The notes under the pieces: generated by a model
The model's database searches: none
What the model was told of the DNA's origin: nothing
Seen by the model: only the letters and a program-made list of their open reading frames with translations
Part shown: positions 39,631-48,213 of the stretch, piece after piece
Layout: each line of letters opens with the position of its first letter
How positions within the stretch are numbered: position 1 is the stretch's first letter
Assembly (NCBI GenBank): GCA_023460795.1
Contig: JAEWPC010000033.1
Location: forward strand, 186,001-250,000
Reading direction: 5' to 3'
Source of the DNA: Bacillota bacterium
GTDB taxonomy: Bacteria > Bacillota > Bacilli > Paenibacillales > Paenibacillaceae
Length of the DNA: 64,000 nt
Position numbers and translations under genes: made by a program

Positions 39631-40026
39631 TTGTTCATCGAACTCGATCTGCAATCTGATACTCCGATTTATGCGCAATTGGTCGATCAATTGATCGAAG
39701 GGATCGCATCTGGAATGTTGAAGCCTGGGGATCCGCTTCCGTCTGTTCGGAGCTTGGGAGAGGACTTGGGGATTAATCTCCATACCGTCAACAAAGCGTA
39801 CAATTTGCTCAAGCAGGAGGGCTTTCTTCAAGTACACCGGAAGAAGGGCGTTATCGTTCAGCCCGACGGGATGCCGGGCGTGACGGAGGCGTTCGAGGAG
39901 AAGCTCCGGCAGCAGCTGCGAACTCTGGCGGCGGCAGCTGCGGTAAGAGGCATGTCGGAAGAGGCATTCGCTCAGGTGAGCAAATCGGTATACCGGAATA
40001 TCATTTCGAGTCGCGGAGAGGGATAA
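39631..40026 (+). CDS. GntR family transcriptional regulator (YhcF/YtrA type)
   Basis: The 131-residue protein has an N-terminal winged helix (IYAQLVDQLIEGIASGMLKP, LPSVRSLGEDLGINLHTVNKAYNLL) and only a short C-terminal helical tail, the YtrA-subfamily layout. These regulators usually repress the transporter operon they head. It starts with TTG, 6–7 nt after a GGGGGG run. The palindrome at 39580–39600 is the likely operator. It is followed after 2 bp by a polytopic membrane protein, so it likely controls that gene and the serine hydrolase. Confidence 0.9.
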   Translation: MFIELDLQSDTPIYAQLVDQLIEGIASGMLKPGDPLPSVRSLGEDLGINLHTVNKAYNLLKQEGFLQVHRKKGVIVQPDGMPGVTEAFEEKLRQQLRTLAAAAAVRGMSEEAFAQVSKSVYRNIISSRGEG

Positions 40027-40028
40027 CC

Positions 40029-41111
40029 ATGACACAACAATCTATGATCATGATAACCAGCAGTTTCCTGATGATGGCAGTGATATTCAGTTCACTTGTC
40101 TACATGGGCTCGCGGACATTGCTGTTCGGCATCGCGCTGCCGACGGAGGCTTCGCAGGATGCGGCCGTTCGCCGCATTCGCCGAAATTATGTATGGCTCA
40201 CCGGCGGTTGTGCAGCCGTTATCGGAGCAGCTTGCTACGCGTGGATGCGTCAACTACCGGCGAGTCGGAGTATTCTGTGCTGGGCGACGGCGATCGTGCT
40301 TCTAGCCATTGCGTCGTACTTCGCCATATGGATCAGCCGAATGTCCGCGCAACGGTTGAAAGCGGCCAGGGGTTGGGAGGTCGCGGTGCAGACGAAGAGA
40401 GCAGCGAGTCTTGCGATCCTCCGTACGCATGGCACGGTGCTGAGCTTCTGGTGGTATTCGGTACATGCCGCCGTAATGGCGCTGTGCATCTCCTTCGCCA
40501 TAGCGAGATGGGATGCGATTCCTGAGTGGTTCTCTACCTATCTCGTAGATCATGATTCCTCTAAGTCCGTGTGGACCGTATTCATGTGGAACTTCATGCA
40601 GGCGCTGACGATCGGGTTATTCGCAGTCTTTCATGTGGTGATCAGCCGATCAAGAACGTCTATTGATCCGCAGGATCGGGAAGGTTCGTTGCGGAAGCAG
40701 TTAAAGCTCAAGAAAGCCTATTCGATTCTAGCTTGGGGCGCTTCGCTCTTAATTGTCGTATTCCAAGGAGTGACGCAAGCCGTAACGCTTCGCGGTTGGA
40801 AAGACAATCTGATCTTCGGCTCGGGTATCACGCTCTGGGCGGTGCTCTTCCTGGCACTCGTAGGGGTTATGTTATATTTGCGAATCAGAGGTATCGATCA
40901 GCATAAAGACGCTCCGTCACAAGAGGAAAGGCACTGGAAGTGGCTCGGCAGCTTTTACGTGAATGCTGAAGACCCTGCATTGTTCGTACCGGATCGATAC
41001 GGATTCGGCTATACAATCAATATGGCCAAACCGATCGGCAAGATCATAGCCGCCGCGGTTGTCGCCATGCTGGCGATCTTCGTGTTTGTCATTGTTTATT
41101 TCTTGCAATAA
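40029..41111 (+). CDS. Polytopic membrane protein with C-terminal DUF5808 region
   Basis: The 360-residue protein has about eight hydrophobic segments (roughly 8–28, 55–74, 84–105, 140–160, 185–205, 240–257, 265–287 and 335–358). Near the C-terminus it carries HWKWLGSFYVNAEDPALFVPDRYGFGYTINMAKP, the soluble DUF5808 signature also found in SdpI/DUF1648 relatives. SdpI-like proteins act in immunity or signalling to toxic peptides. A similar role here is a guess. It lies between a GntR regulator and a serine hydrolase and is likely cotranscribed with both. Confidence 0.8.
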   Translation: MTQQSMIMITSSFLMMAVIFSSLVYMGSRTLLFGIALPTEASQDAAVRRIRRNYVWLTGGCAAVIGAACYAWMRQLPASRSILCWATAIVLLAIASYFAIWISRMSAQRLKAARGWEVAVQTKRAASLAILRTHGTVLSFWWYSVHAAVMALCISFAIARWDAIPEWFSTYLVDHDSSKSVWTVFMWNFMQALTIGLFAVFHVVISRSRTSIDPQDREGSLRKQLKLKKAYSILAWGASLLIVVFQGVTQAVTLRGWKDNLIFGSGITLWAVLFLALVGVMLYLRIRGIDQHKDAPSQEERHWKWLGSFYVNAEDPALFVPDRYGFGYTINMAKPIGKIIAAAVVAMLAIFVFVIVYFLQ

Positions 41112-41135
41112 TGCTTTCTATTAAGGAGAGTTCAT

Positions 41136-43262
41136 ATGAGGACAAGTCTATGGATTATGGGGGCGGTGCTCTCAACGTGTCTGCTGCTTTCTTCCTGCGA
41201 TAACAACAAGATGAACGAGCCTAGCGCTGTTCCGATCAGTGTGCCAACGGCGGCAACGCCAACGACTTCGAACGAGGACTCGATCGCTTATGAGGAAACC
41301 CGGAAGGCTGCGCAGGAGAAGGCGGATCTCCTTACGAAATCTTATGGTACAACCAGCGTGCAGTACGCCCTTATCGATCATGGTCGTATCGTCGTATCCG
41401 GCCAATCCGGGAGGAATGATGAACAGGGATTGATTCCGCTCACGAAAGACACGATGTACGGGATCGGGTCAACGAGTAAAATGTTCACCACGGTTGCCGT
41501 CATGCAATTGGTCGACCAAGGGAAAATCGATCTCGAAACGCCGGTCATCCAGTATATTCCCGAGTTTACGATGAAGGATGAACGTTACAAGCAGATTACG
41601 CCGCGCATGCTGTTGAATCATTCTTCCGGTCTGAACGGATCTTCGTTCACGAACGCCTTCTTATTCGAGGATAACGATTCGTACGCCCACGACACCTTGT
41701 TGAAGCAACTAGCCGATCAGACCTTGAAAGCGGATCCGGGTGCTTATTCGGTGTACTGCAATGACGGATTTACGCTGGCCGAGATACTGATCGAGCGGGT
41801 CAGCGGCACAGACTTTACCTCGTATATTCATCGCTATATTACGGAGCCTCTGGGTATGGGCCGTACATTAACGCCGTTCGATTCCCCGGACGTTGCGAGT
41901 ATGGCGGGACTATATTATCCTGCCTACCCAGGCCAGCTTCCCAACGAGACGATCAACGTGATCGGAGCGGGAGGCATCTATTCCACGGCGGAGGACTTGG
42001 TTCGATTCTCGCAAGTTTTCACGGGAAGAGCGGAAGAAGTGTTGAGCGCCCAATCGGTCGCGGCCATGGCGCAAGACCAGTACGAGACGCCGCTGTGGCC
42101 CAACGATGGGGATAACTCCTCATTCGAATACGGTCTCGGCTGGGACAGCGTCAAGGTGTATCCGTTCAACGAGTATGGAGTGAAGGCGTTGACCAAGGGA
42201 GGGGACTCGCTCTATCATTCATCGCTCGTTGTGCTTCCCGAGCAGGACATGGCGGTGGCTGTTATTACCTCCGGCGGGAGCAGCATGTCCGATGAGCTTC
42301 TGGCTAACGGGATCCTGCTGGAAGCGCTTAAGGAGAAAGGGATGATCGACGGGTTCAAGCCCGAGAAGTCGTATGGCAAGCCGGTGAAGGCAGATATGCC
42401 GGAGTCCTTGCTGCAGTATAGGGGAATCTATGGCGCGTATGTTGGAACGGTTAATCTCGAGATAACCGAAGATGGGATCTTGTCCATCACTTCGGTGACG
42501 TCTCCTACTCATCCTGCCCAGATCTACGAGTACTCGGAAGACGGCACATTCAGAAGCGCGGATGGGAATGCGCTGCTCAGCTTCGTGACGGAGGATAACG
42601 GCCGCACTTACATATGGCTTCGCCAATATACTTCGGTGCCAGGCCTTGGGCAATGGGCGGTCTCCGAGTACAACGTCGAGAAGATTGAGCCCCAAGAGCT
42701 TCCGACTGAAACCATAGAGGTATGGGATCAACGCAACGGCAAGAAGTATTATCCGCTGAATGAGAAGTATACGTCGATCGCCTATTTGACGATGCAGCCC
42801 CAACTATTGAATGTGTCCAAACAATTACCGGGGTACGTGTTTGATAAGCGAATAACAGGTCCGAATACGGCTATATCTGAAGTGCAAATTCCGAGAATGA
42901 ATGGACGGGATCTCTCCGAATATACGTTCTATAATCAGGACGGCGTTGAGTGCCTGAATGTCGGGGGAGTTCTCTTAGTGAACGAGGACGCCGTAAAGCC
43001 CATCGACGTCGCTAAGAAGTCGAGTATTACGATTCCGACGAGCGGTTACGCATCGTGGCATACGATAAGCGATCAAGACGGGGGTAAGACCGTTAAGGTA
43101 AGCATGTCCTCGAAGAATGCCTCCTTCGCCGTCTATGATGTGAAGGGAACATGCCTCTATTTCAGCATCATTGGAGGCCAAGACGAGGTCGAACTGCCTG
43201 CGGGAGGAACGATTGTATTCGCCGGTGATGCTGGCACGAAGTTCGAGATTTCCGCGCAGTAA
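41136..43262 (+). CDS. Beta-lactamase-family serine hydrolase lipoprotein
   Basis: The 708-residue protein has a lipoprotein signal peptide (lipobox LLSSC, Cys at about 21). Its class C beta-lactamase/DD-peptidase-like domain has the nucleophile motif STSK at about 112–115 (GIGSTSKMF), a Tyr-x-Asn box (YCN in YSVYCNDGF) and KGG near residue 350. The C-terminal ~300 residues are beta-rich extensions of unknown function. It is probably an extracytoplasmic esterase or peptidase rather than an antibiotic resistance enzyme. ATG 41136 follows AAGGAGAG. It is in the GntR cluster. Confidence 0.87.
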   Translation: MRTSLWIMGAVLSTCLLLSSCDNNKMNEPSAVPISVPTAATPTTSNEDSIAYEETRKAAQEKADLLTKSYGTTSVQYALIDHGRIVVSGQSGRNDEQGLIPLTKDTMYGIGSTSKMFTTVAVMQLVDQGKIDLETPVIQYIPEFTMKDERYKQITPRMLLNHSSGLNGSSFTNAFLFEDNDSYAHDTLLKQLADQTLKADPGAYSVYCNDGFTLAEILIERVSGTDFTSYIHRYITEPLGMGRTLTPFDSPDVASMAGLYYPAYPGQLPNETINVIGAGGIYSTAEDLVRFSQVFTGRAEEVLSAQSVAAMAQDQYETPLWPNDGDNSSFEYGLGWDSVKVYPFNEYGVKALTKGGDSLYHSSLVVLPEQDMAVAVITSGGSSMSDELLANGILLEALKEKGMIDGFKPEKSYGKPVKADMPESLLQYRGIYGAYVGTVNLEITEDGILSITSVTSPTHPAQIYEYSEDGTFRSADGNALLSFVTEDNGRTYIWLRQYTSVPGLGQWAVSEYNVEKIEPQELPTETIEVWDQRNGKKYYPLNEKYTSIAYLTMQPQLLNVSKQLPGYVFDKRITGPNTAISEVQIPRMNGRDLSEYTFYNQDGVECLNVGGVLLVNEDAVKPIDVAKKSSITIPTSGYASWHTISDQDGGKTVKVSMSSKNASFAVYDVKGTCLYFSIIGGQDEVELPAGGTIVFAGDAGTKFEISAQ

Positions 43263-43380
43263 AGAGTTATCCTGTCTATTACATTCAGATGCTAGACCGA
43301 TGAATTTCCGAATCAGCTTTCGTCTAACTAATAGAAGGATCAATGAAGAACAAACCAATTTGACGAAGAGGTGTTTAAAC

Positions 43381-43797
43381 ATGGCATTAACGTCCTCATT
43401 CACGAGCATCAATCTGCCTGTAAACAACGTAGAACAATCGAAGGCATTCTTCACCGGACTTGGATTCGAGCTCAACCCGCAGTTTCCCGAGAATGAGAAT
43501 ACGGTTGCCATCTTGATCGGCGACAACCTGCAGATCATGCTGCTCACCAAAGAAATTTTAAAGTTGCTCACGCAGAAGGAAACCGTTGATACGGTAAAGT
43601 ATGCGCAACTGACGATCGCATTGGCCTTCGAGAGCCGGGATAAGGTGGATGAGATCGTGAATACTGCGGTCACCTTGGGCGGGAAATCGTACGAGGAGCC
43701 TGAGGATTATGGGTTTATGTATCATTGGGCCTTCGAGGACTTGGACGGCCATATGTGGGCAATCAACTACATGAACGCGGATGCAACTCAAGGTTAA
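43381..43797 (+). CDS. VOC family protein (glyoxalase/extradiol dioxygenase fold)
   Basis: The 138-residue protein has the paired beta-alpha-beta-beta-beta modules of the VOC superfamily: FTSINLPVNNVEQSKAFFTGLGF at the N-terminus, then ESRDKVDEIVNTAVTLGGK and FMYHWAFEDLDGHMWAINYM at the C-terminus. The last residues suggest a metal-binding His/Glu set. Substrate is unknown. ATG 43381 follows AGAGGTG. The upstream in-frame extension inside the intergenic region is not part of it. Confidence 0.82.
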   Translation: MALTSSFTSINLPVNNVEQSKAFFTGLGFELNPQFPENENTVAILIGDNLQIMLLTKEILKLLTQKETVDTVKYAQLTIALAFESRDKVDEIVNTAVTLGGKSYEEPEDYGFMYHWAFEDLDGHMWAINYMNADATQG

Positions 43798-43824
43798 GGA
43801 TAGTAGTTATAATTGATTGTTCGA

Positions 43825-43862
43825 ATAAGGACATCCTGAAATATGGATGTCCTTATCTATTT
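43825..43862. terminator. Bidirectional terminator
   Basis: ATAAGGACATCC and GGATGTCCTTAT form a perfect 12-bp stem followed by CTATTTTT. It separates convergent genes. Confidence 0.8.
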
Positions 43863-44549
43863 TTAGCGTAAAGTATAAATATAGTCAGTACCCTGTAGAG
43901 ACACATAAATCTTAATCGATTTGTTATCTTCTGAAGCTTCTATAGGAAGCTCAGCAATATAATGTAGAGTTCCTGATTTTAAAGGTTCAATGCTCGTAAT
44001 GTTTGTATAGGTGAAATTGCCGCCTCCACTTTCTTCAATTGTAGAAAAACTATCGTATTCATATTTGTCATCATACTTAACCGTAACTTTAGCAAACTCA
44101 TCAGATCCTTTTTCTGACGTAAGTAAGCTTTTCACTTTAAGTACAATATCTAAATAAATATTACTAGGATCTTTCACTTCATAGTATGTATAAAAACTAT
44201 CAGGTTTTGGTGGAACAACTTTCGAGGTGAATTTCGCTTTAGTCAAGGTGATCTCAGCGAAGTCAGATAGCGCTAAAGGTTTATTGATTTCGATAATTGG
44301 TTCTGGTTCGGGTGTGATAGATACAGAAGGTGACGGTTCAATTGAACTTGCTTGAGTGTTATTCTCCTCGGTTGGCGAAGATGCCGTTGCAAGTTGATCT
44401 TTTAACTCTTGATTTTCAGTAGTTAGCTTATTCACTTGCTCTTTCAGTTGCTCAATCTCAGAAGTTGAGTTTTGTGATTTCGAATTGCATCCTTCAATAA
44501 TTGATGTAAAACATACAGTAAACACCATAATGAAGATTAATCGTTTCAC
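43863..44549 (-). CDS. Hypothetical lipoprotein with coiled coil
   Basis: The 228-residue protein has a lipobox IIEGC (Cys at about 21), a short coiled coil (about 31–55, IEQLKEQVNKLTTENQELKDQL), a Ser/Pro/Glu linker (about 58–88), and a C-terminal beta-rich domain resembling DUF4352-like extracytoplasmic modules. It is AT-rich relative to the core. It is the last chromosomal gene before the island. Function is not recognised. Confidence 0.72.
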   Translation of the reverse strand: MKRLIFIMVFTVCFTSIIEGCNSKSQNSTSEIEQLKEQVNKLTTENQELKDQLATASSPTEENNTQASSIEPSPSVSITPEPEPIIEINKPLALSDFAEITLTKAKFTSKVVPPKPDSFYTYYEVKDPSNIYLDIVLKVKSLLTSEKGSDEFAKVTVKYDDKYEYDSFSTIEESGGGNFTYTNITSIEPLKSGTLHYIAELPIEASEDNKSIKIYVSLQGTDYIYTLR

Positions 44550-44704
44550 CTAAGTTCCCCCATATAAGTCTCCATTTGATCGCTCTAAATAATAGAGCCT
44601 CGCTAATCATATTACAGCAAAAGTAACATTTTGGCGATATGTGGAAAATTAAAGCGAGTGTTGTAAAATCGTATCAAAACAATGCTGAAAAAGTGTATAT
44701 AAAA

Positions 44705-44735
44705 CAAAAAAGAACCCTTGATTCCTCAAGGGTTC
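44705..44735 (-). terminator. Original chromosomal terminator of the tRNA-Val gene
   Basis: GAACCCTTGA and TCAAGGGTTC form a 10-bp stem. On the minus strand it is followed by TTTTTTG. It lies just outside attL, where it would terminate tRNA-Val if the island were absent. Confidence 0.75.
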
Positions 44736-44747
44736 GTCGCGTTTGAT

Positions 44748-44795
44748 TATGGTGATCTGAACAGGGATCGAACCTGTGACCCCCACCCTGTCAAG
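44748..44795. repeat. attL: 48-bp direct repeat, orphan 3' half of tRNA-Val
   Basis: This 48-bp stretch is identical to 63740–63787. It runs from just outside the tRNA 3' end through the T-arm and variable region to the anticodon loop, after which the sequence diverges. It marks the left end of the island, with the integrase gene directly inside. Confidence 0.95.
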
Positions 44796-44898
44796 GTAAG
44801 TTTGAGCTTATAATCTTGTTGCGTATGATCCCATAATCCCTTATTTTATAAGGGTTATTTTGTACTCGTTATTGGCATTTATTAAAGTCTATTAAAGT

Positions 44899-44930
44899 TT
44901 TGCGGCACTTTTTGCGGCATATTTGCGGCA
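44899..44930 (+). repeat. Arm-type repeats near attL (three TTTGCGGCA)
   Basis: TTTGCGGCA occurs at 44899–44907, 44911–44919 and 44922–44930, about 105 bp inside the core repeat. Two same-strand copies occur at a similar distance from attR. They are candidate integrase arm-binding sites. Confidence 0.65.
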
Positions 44931-44931
44931 G

Positions 44932-46230
44932 TTATTTGACCCTGGTGAGCCGCGGCGGATCAACTTGAACAGGCTCTTGTTGCTCTGTGGCCGCTGTGCG
45001 GTTACGTGCGAATTTATCGAATTTGCCGGTCGTACGAGACTTAACCTTCTTAGTGACATGGACATAGATGTCAGAAGTCGTTGAAAGCCTGGAGTGGCCA
45101 AGGCGCTTTTGAATTGCCATCAGAAGCGGGTCGATCTGCCCCTCCGCTTCGTCTTCGATTAGCAGTGTCCCCATGCTATGCCTGAGCCCGTGGAACTTGA
45201 TATATCTAATGCCGCGGCGCTTGCAAAACCGCTCCCACCAGCGGGAGGGATGCTTATAATAATATGGCTTTCCCACACCATTGTGGAACACAAACCTCCG
45301 ATCTTCACCTTCCCACATATCTCCTAGATCGTTTTTCTCCTGCTCCCACTCATCGTAGAACAGCTGCAGCTCGTCCATATACCAAGTAGGCATGTCCACG
45401 GTTCGAATGGAGCTAAGCGACTTCGGATCCTTCTCGATTGCCTGACCGTCCTGGGTGAGGGGGATATTATTCTCGATCGTCACGCAGCTGTCATCAATCG
45501 AGACATGTGGCCACTCAAGACCAACTAGTTCACCTCTGCGAAAACCGCCAATCATTGAGCCGAGGATAAATAAGCGCCATTTCCTCGATTCCAAATACAG
45601 TGCATCAATGACGGCTTGTGCTTCATCCTCATTGTAGTACTGTGGATTCTTCTTCTGTTCGGCCTGCTTGAGCTTCTTAGTGGTCGCGTCCGGCGCCGGC
45701 TTCTTTATGCCGCTCATGGGGTTAGAGGCGATCATGCGCCATTCCTCAGCCCGTGTGAGTATGTTCTTGAGCACGCGATAGATGTAACCGATCGTGCCGA
45801 AGTCGAGCGCTCCATCATCCTTACCCTTCCGAGCACCCGGTTGCTCGAGCTCTTTGAGAAATTCGAGGATGAGCCCCGGCTTGATTTGCTCAAGCCGCAT
45901 ATGACCGAACTTGGGGATGAGCCTGGACTCAATATGGCCGTTGTAGACGCTGAGTGTTGAAGGGGATAGGTTAGCTTTAGCGTAACTGCTCTTCCAGGTC
46001 TCGATGAACTCTTGAAACGTCTTTCGGCCAGGAGTTATATATTCTCCGGTCTCCAGCTCTTGCTTAAACTTCAGATATTCATGCTCGAGGTACTCCTGCA
46101 GCTTCTTCGGTGTCATTTTTTCTTCGACCGTTATCGTCTTGGTCCGGCGCGAGTATTTGCCATCAGAGCCTTTACCCATGCTCACGGTAAACTCCCATGA
46201 GTTACTTCCACGCTGACGTATATTGGCCAT
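44932..46230 (-). CDS. int: Tyrosine-type site-specific integrase
   Basis: The 432-residue recombinase catalyses integration and excision at the tRNA-Val site. It has an N-terminal AP2-like arm-binding domain (about 1–60), a SAM-like core-binding domain (about 70–170), and a catalytic domain with the Arg in GGFRRGEL (about 231), Lys near 270, HGLRH (His347, Arg350), LGHS (His379) and the nucleophile in SDIYVHV (Tyr389). All catalytic residues are present, so it appears functional. It ends 137 bp from attL and is transcribed towards it. It is the phage/ICE type, consistent with tRNA targeting. Confidence 0.95.
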   Translation of the reverse strand: MANIRQRGSNSWEFTVSMGKGSDGKYSRRTKTITVEEKMTPKKLQEYLEHEYLKFKQELETGEYITPGRKTFQEFIETWKSSYAKANLSPSTLSVYNGHIESRLIPKFGHMRLEQIKPGLILEFLKELEQPGARKGKDDGALDFGTIGYIYRVLKNILTRAEEWRMIASNPMSGIKKPAPDATTKKLKQAEQKKNPQYYNEDEAQAVIDALYLESRKWRLFILGSMIGGFRRGELVGLEWPHVSIDDSCVTIENNIPLTQDGQAIEKDPKSLSSIRTVDMPTWYMDELQLFYDEWEQEKNDLGDMWEGEDRRFVFHNGVGKPYYYKHPSRWWERFCKRRGIRYIKFHGLRHSMGTLLIEDEAEGQIDPLLMAIQKRLGHSRLSTTSDIYVHVTKKVKSRTTGKFDKFARNRTAATEQQEPVQVDPPRLTRVK

Positions 46231-46333
46231 CTGCTAATCTCCTTTCATCTGTTTATTGATTAACTCGTTGATGTACTTGCCCAAGTCGATCTGCCGGAAG
46301 GATATTCGTCCACTGCAGATCCTGATCGGTGAG

Positions 46334-46903
46334 TCACCATAATAATTCAGTTGTCATACTACCGGTACGCATGTCTTTTACGTCTGGGAGTCCGCTAATA
46401 AATTGGAATATTGCATCTTCAAGAGTTTCCTTAATAAACTCTGCTTGTGCAAAGGGAAGAATCTCCAGATAAGATTTGAATTCCGACGAGTGTAACGAGA
46501 AATAGATGTGACCAACTTCAGATTTATCGTTAAACGATAATGTTAAATCTCCAATGATTTGGTTCTCAAATATGTGATTTTCAGCTTGTACTTTTGCTCT
46601 TATTTTAAGTGAATATTCTCTTATTATTTCAACTGCATTACCCTCATCGTCACCATGCACCCTTTCATCCTCTTCTTTAATATCAAATGAGTAATCAGTT
46701 TTAATATGCGCGTAAGTAAAGATTGCCCCTGGGGATACGCCTAACAACTCACACAATGCGTCTAGGGTTTCAAATTGAATACCTTTTCCGTTCTCATTCA
46801 CGAGTGCAGAAACTGTAGTCCTTGAGAGACCAGTTTTATCCGCAACATCTTGAATCGAAAGCTTCCGTTCTGCCATTAGAACGGCTAAATTGCATTTTAT
46901 CAT
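46334..46903 (-). CDS. XRE-family repressor (Stl/CI-like position)
   Basis: The 189-residue protein starts at ATG 46903 after GGAGGGATACAA. It has an N-terminal Cro/CI-type helix-turn-helix (about 5–60, LSIQDVADKTGLSRTTVSALVNENG) and a C-terminal ~120-residue domain that is not recognised. That domain lacks an obvious Ser-Lys autoprotease pair. In PICIs the equivalent repressor (Stl) is relieved by binding a helper-phage protein rather than by self-cleavage, which the unusual C-terminus would fit. It is transcribed in the same direction as int and divergent from the next regulator. Confidence 0.85.
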   Translation of the reverse strand: MIKCNLAVLMAERKLSIQDVADKTGLSRTTVSALVNENGKGIQFETLDALCELLGVSPGAIFTYAHIKTDYSFDIKEEDERVHGDDEGNAVEIIREYSLKIRAKVQAENHIFENQIIGDLTLSFNDKSEVGHIYFSLHSSEFKSYLEILPFAQAEFIKETLEDAIFQFISGLPDVKDMRTGSMTTELLW

Positions 46904-46922
46904 TTGTATCCCTCCGAAAACT

Positions 46923-47035
46923 ATTATAGCCATATGAATGAATAAAATAAACAGACTTTTGGTTATTTCGTATTGACTTATTATTTTTATAAATGTATGT
47001 TTGTATTAGCAAAGTAATCAATAGTCTGGTTATTT
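46923..47035. promoter_or_regulatory. Divergent control region of the island
   Basis: The plus-strand promoter TTGACT (46973–46978) and TATGTT (46996–47001) with 17-bp spacing faces rightward. A TATAAT on the minus strand (46928–46923) can serve the repressor. TGGTTATTT occurs at 46960–46968 and 47027–47035, one on each side of the rightward promoter, and is the best candidate operator repeat. Confidence 0.65.
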
Positions 47036-47065
47036 TGAACAGCATAGATAGGGGGTAGGTTAAGG

Positions 47066-47293
47066 ATGGTCGCAGTCGTAAAGACAGATCGACTAGCTCA
47101 GTTAATGTATCGGAAAGGCTGGACGCGAAGGCAGCTTGCTACTGAAGCACGAATCAGTGAAGTAACGGCGCAACAAGTATGCTCGGGCAAACGAGCTCCT
47201 AGCCCGCCGGTTGCCAAAAGAATTGTTGATGCTTTTGGTGTAGACATTGAAGAGATTTTTGAATTCGCAAAGGTAGGCACAAAGGTTGATTAG
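47066..47293 (+). CDS. Small XRE-family regulator (Str/Cro-like position)
   Basis: The 75-residue protein is essentially one helix-turn-helix domain (LMYRKGWTRRQLATEARISEVTAQQVCSGK). It is the first gene of the rightward block and is divergent from the repressor, the place of str in SaPIs or cro in phages. The start ATG 47066 is preceded by GGGGGTAGGTTAAGG. It likely shares operators with the repressor. Its direct role in switching is inferred. Confidence 0.82.
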   Translation: MVAVVKTDRLAQLMYRKGWTRRQLATEARISEVTAQQVCSGKRAPSPPVAKRIVDAFGVDIEEIFEFAKVGTKVD

Positions 47294-47312
47294 TCAAAAG
47301 GAGGTAACGCTC

Positions 47313-47498
47313 ATGCAAAAAATAACCTTAACAGTAAATGAGGCAGCTAAGCTGATCGGTGTATCCACCACTACGATTTACACGATGGCACGTCTAGGAG
47401 AAATCCCACACGTTCGGGTACGGGGAAGGATCCTTTTTCACCGAGAGACGTTCGAAAAGTGGCTGTGTGACGGTGGAGTAGTGGCGAAGAGAGCTTAA
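47313..47498 (+). CDS. HTH_17/excisionase-like DNA-binding protein
   Basis: The 61-residue protein is a MerR-like winged helix of the excisionase/AlpA type (LTVNEAAKLIGVSTTTIYTMARLGEIPHVRV...ILFHRETFEKWL). A strong AAAAGGAGG precedes ATG 47313. In phage satellites a xis gene at this location directs excision by the integrase. It shares the core GVSTTTIY with the second xis-like protein at 60173–60361, so which one serves the integrase is open. Confidence 0.82.
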   Translation: MQKITLTVNEAAKLIGVSTTTIYTMARLGEIPHVRVRGRILFHRETFEKWLCDGGVVAKRA

Positions 47499-47667
47499 CA
47501 ATCAGATGTGCCCAGTTGAATGGTGAAGAGTCTATAAACAGGCCAGAACACGAAGAAACCGCCCTCGTTATACCTGGGGAGGTACGAAGGCGGCTAATGA
47601 ACATCTATCCTTGCCTATTTTATCGCTCGTAGTGATGTGTGGCAAGAGACGACGGGGAGGAAGTCCT

Positions 47668-47979
47668 GTGCAACTTAAACACTTCATCAAGCCGAATGAA
47701 ATCACCATCCGTGCCGCTCGAGTTAACGCCGGCTTTAATCCTGAAGATGTAAGTCGGGAACTCGGGATTCGTCCAAGTAGACTAGAGCGAATTGAACAAA
47801 ATTGCGGTCATATTACTCACGACACGGCAAAAAAGCTCGCACGACTCTATGGGCGATGGATGGATGATATCTATTGGGGCCGTGAATCTGACTACCATCA
47901 GTTGCTACAAGAACAAAGGGCAACAGCTAGATTACGCCCTGTACCAATGAGAGGTGTTGAAAGCAATGCAGCACAGTAA
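47668..47979 (+). CDS. XRE-family helix-turn-helix protein
   Basis: The 103-residue protein starts at GTG 47668, 7 nt after GGGGAGG. It has an HTH_XRE domain (about 12–65, ITIRAARVNAGFNPEDVSRELGIRPSRLERIEQNCG...DTAKKLARLYG) and ends with a short hydrophilic tail. It is part of the rightward early block and overlaps the next gene by 14 bp. Target unknown. Confidence 0.75.
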   Translation: MQLKHFIKPNEITIRAARVNAGFNPEDVSRELGIRPSRLERIEQNCGHITHDTAKKLARLYGRWMDDIYWGRESDYHQLLQEQRATARLRPVPMRGVESNAAQ

Positions 47980-48202
47980 GGCAGCAATTTGGCGCGCGGT
48001 GAACAGCGAGCACGGCGATCGGCTAGTAGAGATAGCTAGAGAGCATATGCGGCTGGTAAAAGAATTCCCGGATCGTCCCGCTCCTGCTATAGCTGCAGCT
48101 GGCGCGGACCCAATAGAGGATATCCGCCAAATCATTCATGCAAAGATCGATCAGCTCCGAACGGAGCGGGATGCCATTATTCAAAAATATGAGGTCGAAT
48201 AA
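47966..48202 (+). CDS. Small hypothetical protein of the island
   Basis: The 78-residue, highly charged helical protein starts at ATG 47966, 9 nt after GAGGTG, inside the end of the preceding regulator. A Pro/Ala-rich stretch (FPDRPAPAIAAAGADP) separates two helices; the C-terminal one (IIHAKIDQLRTERDAIIQKYEVE) is coiled-coil-like. It is not recognised. Position suggests a replication or regulatory accessory. Confidence 0.6.
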   Translation: MQHSKAAIWRAVNSEHGDRLVEIAREHMRLVKEFPDRPAPAIAAAGADPIEDIRQIIHAKIDQLRTERDAIIQKYEVE

Positions 48203-48213
48203 CAGAAGGGGTA

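Noticed and set aside
39301..40035. A 244-codon minus-strand frame across the gntR gene and its promoter.
   Set aside because: It covers a consensus plus-strand promoter, an operator palindrome and a clear GntR gene, and has no ribosome site.
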